From contig CAUTYZ010000004.1 in assembly GCA_963543015.1 (NCBI GenBank), positions 1 through 64,000 on the forward strand: a stretch of DNA of 64,000 bases, read 5' to 3'. This document shows positions 36,576 to 44,459 of the stretch, one piece after another. The first letter of the stretch is position 1, and every line of letters starts with the position of its first letter. The notes beneath the pieces are model-generated. The model made no database searches and had not been told where the DNA came from. It was given only the letters and a program-made list of their open reading frames with translations. Source of the stretch: Alloscardovia sp963543015. Lineage in GTDB: Bacteria > Actinomycetota > Actinomycetes > Actinomycetales > Bifidobacteriaceae. Made by a program: the position numbers and the translations under genes.

Positions 36576-37574
36576 TTAGAAGTCCCAATCATCATCGTCA
36601 GTTTCCACTGCCTTACCCATAACGTAAGACGAGCCGGAACCTGAGAAGAAGTCATGATTTTCATCAGCATTTGGGCTCAGCGATGCGATAATTGCTGGAT
36701 TGACATCCGTTGCATCTGCTGGGAAGAGTGCTGGGTAGCCCAAATTCATCAAAGCCTTATTTGCGTTGTAACGCAAGAACTTTTCGACATCTTCCACCAA
36801 GCCAACGCCTGCATACAATGATTCCGTATATTCAGCTTCATTGTCATACAATTCGTTAAGCAAATCGTATGTGTACTCTTCCAACTCATCGCGCTTATCC
36901 TGCGAAACGAGCTCCAAGCCCTTCTGATACTTATAACCGATGTAGTATCCGTGCACAGCCTCGTCACGAATAATAAGACGGATAACGTCTGCAGTATTCG
37001 TCAACTTCGCATGGCTGGAGAAATACATTGGCAGATAGAATCCGGAGTAGAAGAGGAAGGATTCAAGCAAAGTGGATGCCACCTTACGCTTGAGTGGATC
37101 ATCGCCTTCATAGTAATCCAAAACAATGGATGCCTTCTTCTGAAGGAATTCATTTTCTTCCGACCATGCGAATGCTTCATCAATCTGCTTTGTGCTTGCC
37201 AAGGTCGAGAAGATGGATGAGTAGCTCTTTGCATGTACAGATTCCATGAAGGAAATATTGGTGTAGACAGCTTCCTCATGTGGAGTTAACGCATCAGGAA
37301 TGAGCGATACTGCGCCCACCGTACCCTGAATAGTATCCAGCAAGGTCAAACCGGTGAACACGCGCATAGTCAGTGTGTGCTCTTCTTCAGTCATCGAATT
37401 CCATGATGGCAAATCATTAGAAATTGGCACCTTTTCTGGAAGCCAGAAATTACCAGTCAAACGATCCCATACCTCAAGATCCTTATCATCTTCGAGGCGA
37501 TTCCAATTAATTGCCGATACACGATCGATAAGCTTCAATGGCTTACGTGGCACGGAAATTGGCGCATTAACCAT
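36576..37574 (-). CDS. nrdF: Class Ib ribonucleotide reductase, small subunit
   Basis: 332-residue radical-bearing beta subunit. Metal ligands appear in EEEHTLTMRVFTGLTLLD, ESVHAKSYSSIF and RDEAVHGYYIGY; the C-terminus ETDDDDWDF fits binding to NrdE. I choose ATG 37574 (MVNAPISVPRKPLK); an upstream in-frame extension lacks conserved sequence. A structured spacer of 220 bases separates it from nrdE, so it may have its own promoter. Confidence 0.97.
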   Translation of the reverse strand: MVNAPISVPRKPLKLIDRVSAINWNRLEDDKDLEVWDRLTGNFWLPEKVPISNDLPSWNSMTEEEHTLTMRVFTGLTLLDTIQGTVGAVSLIPDALTPHEEAVYTNISFMESVHAKSYSSIFSTLASTKQIDEAFAWSEENEFLQKKASIVLDYYEGDDPLKRKVASTLLESFLFYSGFYLPMYFSSHAKLTNTADVIRLIIRDEAVHGYYIGYKYQKGLELVSQDKRDELEEYTYDLLNELYDNEAEYTESLYAGVGLVEDVEKFLRYNANKALMNLGYPALFPADATDVNPAIIASLSPNADENHDFFSGSGSSYVMGKAVETDDDDWDF

Positions 37575-37698
37575 GGTTACTACTTTCTTAGATTTTGTAC
37601 GGTATTTGCCGCTGCACCCCTGATGAGTATGACTGGCGCGTATAACTGTCGCTGTCATCACACCTATCACGAGCGCATATAACGTGAACGATTACCTT

Positions 37699-37758
37699 GC
37701 GTCCCTCAGTATGTCACTCTCTATTGTAGAGGAATGGAGCCTATGTACTAAGGGACGC
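37699..37758. promoter_or_regulatory. Imperfect inverted repeat between nrdE and nrdF
   Basis: GCGTCCCT-C-AGTA (37699-37711) pairs with TACT-A-AGGGACGC (37746-37758), with a smaller CTCTA/TAGAG hairpin inside. Could limit read-through or protect mRNA ends. Confidence 0.5.
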
Positions 37759-37793
37759 GGAAATATTCAGGGAAGAATTATTCGGAGAAGAAT

Positions 37794-39944
37794 TTAGAGC
37801 ATGCAGGAGACGCAGCCTTCGACCTCTGTTCCTTCCAACGCAGCCTGACGAATACGAATGTAGTACAAGGACTTAATACCCTTGCGCCATGCGTAAATCT
37901 GAGCCTTGTTGACATCGCGAGTAGTCGCAGTGTCTGGGAAGAACAATGTCAACGACAAGCCCTGATCGACATGCTGAGTTGCTTCAGCATAAGTGTCGAT
38001 AATCTTTTCCCAGCCGATTTCATACGCGTCATCGTAGTACTCGAGGTTATCGTTCGTCATGTAAGGAGCTGGATAGTACACGCGACCCAGCTTTCCTTCC
38101 TTACGAATTTCAATCTTCGAAGCCAATGGGTGAATCGAGCTTGTGGAATGATTGATGTAGGAAATCGAACCTGTTGGAGGAACTGCCTGAAGGTTCTGGT
38201 TGTAGATACCATCGCGGAGAATCGCATCGCGCAATTCTTCCCAGTCCTGAACAGTTGGGATATGAACGCCGAAACGCTCGAAGAGTTCCTTAACCTTCTC
38301 AGTGCGTGGCTCGAGAGAACGAGAACCATCTGTGTACTTGTCGAAGTAATTTCCCTGACCTGCTGGCTTTGCATATGCAGAGGTGTCGAAGCTCTTAAAC
38401 TTCTGACCACGTGTAGCTGCAATTTCGTGGCTTGCCTTATATGCGTGATATGCCACGGTCATGAAGTACATGTCAGTGAAGTCGAGCGCTTCCTCAGATC
38501 CGTAGAACATACGTTCACGCGACAAGAATCCATGCAAGTTCATCTGACCAAGACCAATAGCATGGCCTTCATCGTTTCCGCGCTTAATGGATGGAACGGA
38601 TTCGATGCTCGTATGATCTGCTACAGATGTCAACGCGTAAATTGCACGCTCGACAGACTCACCCAAGCCATTATCCATTGCCTTAGCAATGTTCAAAGAG
38701 CCCAAGTTGCAGGAAATATCGCGACCGACATGAGCGAAAGTCAAATCTTCATTAAGAACGCTAGGCTCTTGAACCTGGAGAATTTCCGAGCACAAGTTCG
38801 ACATGGAGATACGACCCTCAATTGGGTTTGCCTTGTTGACAGTATCCTCGAAGAGAATGTATGGGTAGCCGGACTCGAACTGAATTTCCGCAATAGTACG
38901 GAAGAAATCACGAGGATTAATGTAGGTCTTCTTAATGCGAGGATTATTCACCATGTCGTAATAATTCTCGGTAATTGGCACATCAGCAAATGGCTTGCCG
39001 TATTCGCGTTCGACGTCATATGGGCTGAAGAGAGCCATTGGCTCCTTCTTCTTCGACAATTCAAAAGTGATATCTGGAATGACCACGCCCAAGGACAGGG
39101 TCTTGATACGGATCTTTTCATCCGCATTTTCACGCTTTGTATCCATGAAGGTCAAAATATCTGGATGATGAGCGCTCAAGTACACTGCACCCGCACCCTG
39201 ACGAGCACCCAACTGATTTGCATAGGAGAAGGAATCTTCCAGAAGCTTCATAACAGGAACAACGCCAGAAGACTGATTTTCGATATGCTTAATTGGCGCA
39301 CCCTGCTCACGCAAATTCGACAAAAGCAATGCTACGCCACCGCCGCGCTTGGACAACTGCAAAGAAGCATTGATCGAGCGTGCGATAGATTCCATGTTGT
39401 CCTCGATACGTACCAAGAAGCACGATACTGGCTCACCACGCTGAGCCTTACCAAGGTTCAAGAAAGTAGGAGTTGCAGGCTGGAAACGACCGGTAATGAT
39501 TTCCTCAACGAATTCACGAGCCTTCGTTTCATCGCCAGCAGCAAGCTCCAGTGCTACAGCTACGGTACGCTGTGCAAAATTCTCCAAATACTGCTTGCCA
39601 TCAAAAGTCTTCAACGCATATGAGGAGTAGAACTTAAATGCACCCAAGAAGGTTTCAAAGCTAAAGTGGAAAGAATCCGCATAGTCATAAATTTCGTCCA
39701 AGAATTCTGGAGTATATGCGTCGAAAACTTCCTTGTTGTAATACAAATTATCAAACAAGTACTGCAAGCGTTCCTGAGTGGACGCAAAGGTCATTGTCTT
39801 TTCTGCGACTTCCCCATTAACGAAAAGGTCTGCTGCAGCAACGTCCTTATCGAACTGAATCTGATGATTTTCATCATACAAATTCAACATTGCATTTAAT
39901 GCATGGTAATCCTTTGACGCGTCATAAACGCTTACTTCTGCCAT
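37794..39944 (-). CDS. nrdE: Class Ib ribonucleotide reductase, large subunit
   Basis: 716-residue catalytic alpha subunit reducing ribonucleoside diphosphates under oxic conditions. The active-site cysteine lies in NLCSEILQ, the NLGSLNIAKAM region follows, and the C-terminal redox pair is in EGCVSCML. No N-terminal ATP cone, as in class Ib. Between nrdI (170 bases upstream) and nrdF. Confidence 0.98.
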   Translation of the reverse strand: MAEVSVYDASKDYHALNAMLNLYDENHQIQFDKDVAAADLFVNGEVAEKTMTFASTQERLQYLFDNLYYNKEVFDAYTPEFLDEIYDYADSFHFSFETFLGAFKFYSSYALKTFDGKQYLENFAQRTVAVALELAAGDETKAREFVEEIITGRFQPATPTFLNLGKAQRGEPVSCFLVRIEDNMESIARSINASLQLSKRGGGVALLLSNLREQGAPIKHIENQSSGVVPVMKLLEDSFSYANQLGARQGAGAVYLSAHHPDILTFMDTKRENADEKIRIKTLSLGVVIPDITFELSKKKEPMALFSPYDVEREYGKPFADVPITENYYDMVNNPRIKKTYINPRDFFRTIAEIQFESGYPYILFEDTVNKANPIEGRISMSNLCSEILQVQEPSVLNEDLTFAHVGRDISCNLGSLNIAKAMDNGLGESVERAIYALTSVADHTSIESVPSIKRGNDEGHAIGLGQMNLHGFLSRERMFYGSEEALDFTDMYFMTVAYHAYKASHEIAATRGQKFKSFDTSAYAKPAGQGNYFDKYTDGSRSLEPRTEKVKELFERFGVHIPTVQDWEELRDAILRDGIYNQNLQAVPPTGSISYINHSTSSIHPLASKIEIRKEGKLGRVYYPAPYMTNDNLEYYDDAYEIGWEKIIDTYAEATQHVDQGLSLTLFFPDTATTRDVNKAQIYAWRKGIKSLYYIRIRQAALEGTEVEGCVSCML

Positions 39945-40115
39945 GTTTTCTCCTCACGAATGACATGTAAATTGGAGGGACTGGATATGTGCTGTGTTAC
40001 GTACTAAAAATTAAAACGTGTACTGTGCGTGCTCTTCAGTCAATTATGAATAATCACTTTTCAATGAATAAGCTGTAGCATCCGATGCGCTGCATAATGC
40101 GCAAACTTAGTTCGC

Positions 40116-40607
40116 TTACGCTTTTTTTGCATGATTTCGGAAGAAATCAACGACGCCTTGCGTTACTTTGTCGCGATCTGTTTGCGTTCCCATCAATTCA
40201 AAATAATACATGAAAGGAACTTTGCATTTTGCTGCCACAAGGTCTCCCGCCATGCAGAAAGCCTCACCAAAGTTCGTATTTCCGCTAGCGATAACTCCTC
40301 GAATTCCCGCACGATTATCCGGGTTATTCAAGAATTTTTTAACCTGTACAGGAACGGCCTTTTTTGCAACTCCGCCCCCGTATGTAGGAACGACGAGGAT
40401 ATACGGTTCATCGACATTGAGCTCAGGATCCTTAGGTCGCATAGGAATGCGATACACATTTATCCCCTGCTCTTCGAGCTTGCAATTATGAATAAAACGA
40501 GACGTATTCTCGGATGCAGAAGAAAAATACACCACTGCACCAATCGACTCACCCTGCGCTTTGAGCTCAGGTTCACTCAGCTGACGAGCCTGCTCAGTGT
40601 CACTCAT
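40116..40607 (-). CDS. nrdI: NrdI flavodoxin
   Basis: 163-residue flavodoxin-like protein that supplies oxidant for the dimanganese cofactor of NrdF. VYFSSASENTSRFI is the FMN phosphate loop; YILVVPTYGGG and ASGNTNFGEAFCMAG are family signatures. First gene of the operon; nrdH, usually next to it, is absent here. Confidence 0.96.
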   Translation of the reverse strand: MSDTEQARQLSEPELKAQGESIGAVVYFSSASENTSRFIHNCKLEEQGINVYRIPMRPKDPELNVDEPYILVVPTYGGGVAKKAVPVQVKKFLNNPDNRAGIRGVIASGNTNFGEAFCMAGDLVAAKCKVPFMYYFELMGTQTDRDKVTQGVVDFFRNHAKKA

Positions 40608-40657
40608 AATAACCCGCTTTCTCGCTCATTCATACGTATCGTTAAAATTCGCAATAT

Positions 40658-40673
40658 CTACTATATATGCGAA
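40658..40673. promoter_or_regulatory. NrdR box 1
   Basis: CTACTATATATGCGAA matches the NrdR consensus (ACACTATATATAGTGT type) in its central part and covers the likely -10. Confidence 0.55.
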
Positions 40674-40687
40674 TTCGTATTTTTCAA
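40660..40687 (-). promoter_or_regulatory. nrdI-nrdE promoter
   Basis: TTGAAA (40687-40682) and TATAGT (40665-40660) on the minus strand, 16-base spacer, about 50 bases before nrdI. It overlaps NrdR box 1 and abuts box 2. Confidence 0.6.
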
Positions 40688-40688
40688 T

Positions 40689-40704
40689 CCACTAGATGTA
40701 GTAT
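40689..40704. promoter_or_regulatory. NrdR box 2
   Basis: CCACTAGATGTAGTAT matches 12 of 16 consensus positions and lies 31 bases from box 1, three helical turns, the spacing known for paired NrdR sites. Confidence 0.6.
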
Positions 40705-41342
40705 AAATACGACACGCATGGATTTAAGCCAAAAACAGCTCAATATTCATTATTTTGTCGGCGTTTTGCGAAAAATTCATCGCCATAAAATGTCAAGTTA
40801 GTCACATGTGCAACGGCATGGCTGCGCTAACTGCACTCGACTGAACTTGGCTAACCTTGACTGCACTTGATGCAGTGTCAAGCACAGTTTTCCTTAGTCG
40901 CTCATCTTGTCGATCTTCTTATCAATCTTCTTGTGCACAAAACGCAATTCCAAAGATAACAACATACTTCAGAAATTGAAGCAATAGCGTTTTCAGAGAT
41001 TTTCAGATATATTGTCCCAAGAAAAAGTCAACCGCACCACAACAAAACAGGACTAATCCCAGTGCTAAGCACATAATTTGTGGATGATGGTGAAAAGGTA
41101 GGCGGAACGCCTCTCCTTGACTACTACTCTGTAGTTCCTACCCCACTATAGTTTCTACCATCCATGAGCCTCTTCGCGCATTATAGGCGAAAACTTTTGC
41201 ACCAGATCAGCGTGGGATTTCTTTTATTCCGTTTTATAGGATTACACGACGATATTGTAAATTTTGGCGTACATCACACAGTAACTACTACTCAGCCGAG
41301 CCACTCAGTCAACTGCCCACCTCAAGCATACAATCCACAAAA
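40705..41342. other. Gene-free region between nrdI and groES
   Basis: Nearly 640 bases without a credible gene. A possible three-way RNA fold lies at 41097-41142 (GGTAGG with CCTACC outside, GGCG/CGCC and ACTAC/GTAGT inside), and TAGTT-CTACC is doubled at 41132-41142 and 41149-41159. Confidence 0.4.
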
Positions 41343-41377
41343 AAATCGTCTGAGCACGTGTCATACTCAGACGATTT
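41343..41377 (-). terminator. Terminator of groES
   Basis: Twelve-base arms AAATCGTCTGAG and CTCAGACGATTT, 11-base loop, followed by more T on the minus strand. Confidence 0.9.
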
Positions 41378-41424
41378 CATAAGCCGCTATACGGTTTAGA
41401 GAAGTTTTAATTCTCGTTCAATTC

Positions 41425-41718
41425 TTAGTTCAAGATTGCAAGAATATCGCGAGCGCCAAGAATGAGGTAATCTTCACCCTGGTAAGATACTTCAGTTCCG
41501 CCGTACTTGGAGTAGAGAACCTTGTCTCCCACCTTTACGTCCATTGGGATACGCTCACCTGCATCGTTACGACGACCAGGTCCTACAGCGAGTACTTCAC
41601 CCTGCTGTGGCTTTTCCTTTGCGCTATCTGGGATAACCAAGCCGGAAGCAGTTGTAGTTTCAGCAGCTGCCTGCTTCAAGATAATCTTGTCTTCCAAAGG
41701 TGTCAATGCGATTGCCAT
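41425..41718 (-). CDS. groES: Co-chaperonin GroES
   Basis: 97-residue lid of the GroEL chamber. The mobile loop TTTASGLVIPD and YSKYGGTEV are typical. It stands alone; groEL is not in the window, a separation common in actinobacteria. AGGAAAGCA stands before the ATG. I see neither a CIRCE nor a HAIR element upstream. Confidence 0.97.
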   Translation of the reverse strand: MAIALTPLEDKIILKQAAAETTTASGLVIPDSAKEKPQQGEVLAVGPGRRNDAGERIPMDVKVGDKVLYSKYGGTEVSYQGEDYLILGARDILAILN

Positions 41719-41807
41719 TGCTTTCCTTTCCTAATTTATGTCGTACATTAAATCTATCACTAACATAGCAAAACTTGCTAACAATCGGCGCAACCTTTCG
41801 CCGGATT

Positions 41808-42632
41808 TTACTGTCGGCGCATTTCGAGAATGGAATCGACATGAACGTGCTGACTGATTTGCGAAACAGCTTCAGTGTCGTCAGCTTCCGTTTCTTTCTC
41901 CTCTTGTGGCGCGATAGCCACAGAAACTTGTCGAATGGAACGAATTTCACGACTCAATGCTTCATCATCCATCGCATGCTCGACGATGTCGTGGAACTTT
42001 TCTGTAGGAGTTTGCTCGATTTCTTCCGAGGTGTCAGCATTATCCGAAGTATCAATTGGATTCGAATAATTGCCCGTACCTGCATCACGAGTAATGGTTG
42101 TAGCAGTTGTCAGCCATCCGCGCTCATTGACCGCACGAGCAGCTACTGCTTGATTCTTCCGATAGCGTGCATAGTCTTTTTCCCAAGCACGCGTACGCTT
42201 ATTTTGCGCAATACCTGCTCCCAAAACGAGAGCGAGAAGTCCACTAGGAATTGCCACAAACCAAAAACTGAACGCGAATCCATACGCACATGCAGCTACA
42301 ATCCCCGTAGCAAGAATCAAACTCAGGACGAGGAAACGCCTACGCCGAATTCCAGCACGTCGACGTCCACGCATAAAACGTACTGTACGCGCATCAAACC
42401 GACGATTATGAGCAGTTTCTAAGGACTCATGTGAGGAATTTCCTGTATCTGTATGATCCGCATACGAGGAATCCTCAGCTTCATCAATGACATGCAGAGA
42501 TGACGAATACTTGTCTTCACTATGACGAGTCGCATTATTGAGACTTTTCATAGTTTTTGTCGGGATAATTCCCCCAATGATAACGAGCGCGAGAACGATG
42601 AGCACGATGCCACTGAGAGATTGAATATCCAT
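41808..42632 (-). CDS. Conserved membrane protein of unknown function
   Basis: 274 residues. An N-terminal helix (SGIVLIVLALVIIGGIIP) is followed by a polar stretch, a very basic patch (FMRGRRRAGIRRRRF) and two closely spaced helices near residues 100-145, then an acidic C-terminal tail of 130 residues. No family recognised. TATTGT seven bases before the ATG suggests a leaderless transcript. Divergent from fmdB. Confidence 0.7.
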   Translation of the reverse strand: MDIQSLSGIVLIVLALVIIGGIIPTKTMKSLNNATRHSEDKYSSSLHVIDEAEDSSYADHTDTGNSSHESLETAHNRRFDARTVRFMRGRRRAGIRRRRFLVLSLILATGIVAACAYGFAFSFWFVAIPSGLLALVLGAGIAQNKRTRAWEKDYARYRKNQAVAARAVNERGWLTTATTITRDAGTGNYSNPIDTSDNADTSEEIEQTPTEKFHDIVEHAMDDEALSREIRSIRQVSVAIAPQEEKETEADDTEAVSQISQHVHVDSILEMRRQ

Positions 42633-42639
42633 AGTTTCT

Positions 42640-42645
42640 ACAATA
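42640..42645 (-). promoter_or_regulatory. -10 element of the leaderless membrane protein gene
   Basis: TATTGT on the minus strand, seven bases from ATG 42632. Confidence 0.4.
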
Positions 42646-42822
42646 GAGGAGATTCGAGAATTTTTAAGCGTGTCGCACTAATTTATGTATTTTCTTTCGA
42701 CAATTTTCTCCGACCTCGAAATCTTTGCGCGGACAGCGAGATTATTGCCCTACGTACTCGACTATGTCAGAGGACTCACTACTATAGACACGTTAGCTTT
42801 TTTAGAGGGATTAGGAGTTCGA

Positions 42823-43017
42823 GTGCCTACTTATCACTACCGTTGCAAAAATTGTGGTTATGATTTCACGTTAGCGCAATCATTTTCTGATGACCCTATT
42901 ACTACATGTCCTGAATGCGGTGAAGAGCAGGTCCACAAGGTCTACTCTGTAGCTGGTGTCACTTTTAAGGGTTCCGGTTTCTACCACACAGATAGTGGCT
43001 CTGGAGCATCGCATTAA
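42823..43017 (+). CDS. FmdB-type zinc ribbon protein
   Basis: 64-residue protein with one zinc ribbon (PTYHYRCKNCGYDF and TCPECGEE), followed by KVYSVAGVTFKGSGFY, the usual FmdB end. Members are thought to regulate transcription, without firm proof. GTG 42823 is the start: TTAGGAG lies five bases ahead and the family's sequence begins there; the upstream open frame is unrelated. Confidence 0.9.
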   Translation: MPTYHYRCKNCGYDFTLAQSFSDDPITTCPECGEEQVHKVYSVAGVTFKGSGFYHTDSGSGASH

Positions 43018-43165
43018 ACATTTTGAATGTATCGTGCGATTGAACAACACACGAGGTATTTTGGAGGATTTTGCTCTGAATAACTCGTAGCTCAGTAGTT
43101 CAAACTTTTATATGACGTACGCGATACTGCACACAGTGTTTATCCGTACAGCACACGACTTGCTC

Positions 43166-43193
43166 AGAGCGGGAATTTCCCCGCTCTTTTTTC
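43166..43193 (+). terminator. Terminator downstream of fmdB
   Basis: Arms AGAGCGGG and CCCGCTCT, then TTTTTT and further T-rich sequence. It is about 150 bases past the stop; the stretch between holds nothing I recognise. Confidence 0.9.
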
Positions 43194-43318
43194 TTTCTTT
43201 CTCTCTTTTCCCTCCCCTACGTCGTTCTCCTCGTAAATCTTCCCGTATCATCCGGGAGTTTTTCCACATCTGATAACTTTTTCTGTACAGTTTTACTTCT
43301 TATCACAGGTCGAGTGTG

Positions 43319-44230
43319 ATGGATGGTATGACTACTCCACAGATTTCATCAGAATCGATGTACCCGTCGTATCCATCTCCACCATCGCGTGATGCCAGTT
43401 CCTACGCATCCCATGCGCCTTCGCACAGCGATGATTCTTTTACAACGCCACATTCAACGTCACATTCAACGTCACAAGGGCGTTCACATCGTCATCGTCA
43501 GAGCGACGGTCACCTTCGCCCTAGCCTAGGCCGCTCGCATTCACGTCATCCCATCATGTCGGGTGTACCTCGCCTACACCCATGGGCGGCATGGATATAT
43601 TCTCAGTGTTTCTACTCTGCACGCAAACGCGTCATCGCGCATCGCATTATCAGCACAACACTTGTACTCATTATAGGTATTTTTCTGCTCGGGTCACTGA
43701 CTCTCCTGTACAAAGCTCCTCGCTCATCGCATTTTGTCATTGCTGCCCGAACTATTACCAAGGGAAAAATCATTACCGAGGATGACGTGACGACTACTTC
43801 AGCCCCTTCTTCTCTGAGTGACTCTCCTGATACTCATGCTGCAATGGCAGATTCTGCTCATGTAGTCGTAGGGAAAATTGCTCCCGTGACGATTCACAAA
43901 GGGACACTGATCCCGCGGTCTCTTATCCAAGATGTTCCGACCGTCCCCTCAGGTTTTACATCCGTTGATGTGACTTTAGCCAGCTCATCAGAATCTTTCC
44001 ATGTCGGAGATACGATTGCTCTCATGTCGGCTGACGATACTTTGTCCCGCAGTGCGATAATTCTCCATATTCCTGAGACCACGACCTCGACTCCGTTATG
44101 GGAGGTCGATGCTGCTAAAACAGCATCTTTGACTGTCGCACTGCCCGCACACGATGCTCTCACCGTATTACAAGCACAAAATAAATCACCCATCATAGCC
44201 GTCCCTGTTTCGGGCGACCACAATGGGTGA
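43319..44230 (+). CDS. SAF-domain membrane protein
   Basis: 303 residues. The first 80 are Ser/Pro/His-rich and disordered, one membrane helix follows (ISTTLVLIIGIFLLGSL, about 108-125), then an external SAF domain (VIAARTITKGKIITEDDV to GTLIPRSLI, about 138-203) as in CpaB of Flp pilus assembly and in related proteins. No pilus genes lie nearby. Ribosome site is weak; ATG 43319 or 43328 are both possible. Confidence 0.75.
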   Translation: MDGMTTPQISSESMYPSYPSPPSRDASSYASHAPSHSDDSFTTPHSTSHSTSQGRSHRHRQSDGHLRPSLGRSHSRHPIMSGVPRLHPWAAWIYSQCFYSARKRVIAHRIISTTLVLIIGIFLLGSLTLLYKAPRSSHFVIAARTITKGKIITEDDVTTTSAPSSLSDSPDTHAAMADSAHVVVGKIAPVTIHKGTLIPRSLIQDVPTVPSGFTSVDVTLASSSESFHVGDTIALMSADDTLSRSAIILHIPETTTSTPLWEVDAAKTASLTVALPAHDALTVLQAQNKSPIIAVPVSGDHNG

Positions 44231-44252
44231 GATGTACCACGTGCGCTAGAGT

Positions 44253-44444
44253 CTACTTCTTCGCATTAAAAACCGCAAAGTGAGGAGGAAGCTCCCCGAG
44301 GATACGCTGATCATCATCGTTTTGTTTCTGATCATCGGTCAGCACGTCGGAAGGTTCTAGCTTGACGCCATCAGCATCAAACCATTCTGTTCCTTCACGC
44401 AATACTCGTTGAGGAGGTCGAGTCATTTTTCCCAATGGTTTCAT
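44253..44444 (-). CDS. Small conserved hypothetical protein
   Basis: 63 residues, acidic: MKPLGKMTRPPQRVLREG, then WFDADGVKLEPSDVLTDDQK and LPPHFAVFNAKK. No family recognised. It starts 13 bases after the large helicase-like gene and is likely in its transcript; AGGCGAG stands before ATG 44444. Confidence 0.65.
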   Translation of the reverse strand: MKPLGKMTRPPQRVLREGTEWFDADGVKLEPSDVLTDDQKQNDDDQRILGELPPHFAVFNAKK

Positions 44445-44459
44445 TGTCACTCGCCTACA

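Noticed and set aside
38000..39623. Large plus-strand frame opposite nrdE
   Set aside because: Antisense shadow of a well-conserved gene.
41164..41382. 72-codon plus-strand frame between nrdI and groES
   Set aside because: No ribosome site; it runs through the groES terminator hairpin.
40116..41424. Hidden nrdH next to nrdI
   Set aside because: No short frame with a CxxC glutaredoxin-like start is found on either strand.
41719..41807. CIRCE or HspR control element before groES
   Set aside because: No TTAGCACTC-type or CTTGAGT-type inverted repeat is present in this stretch.
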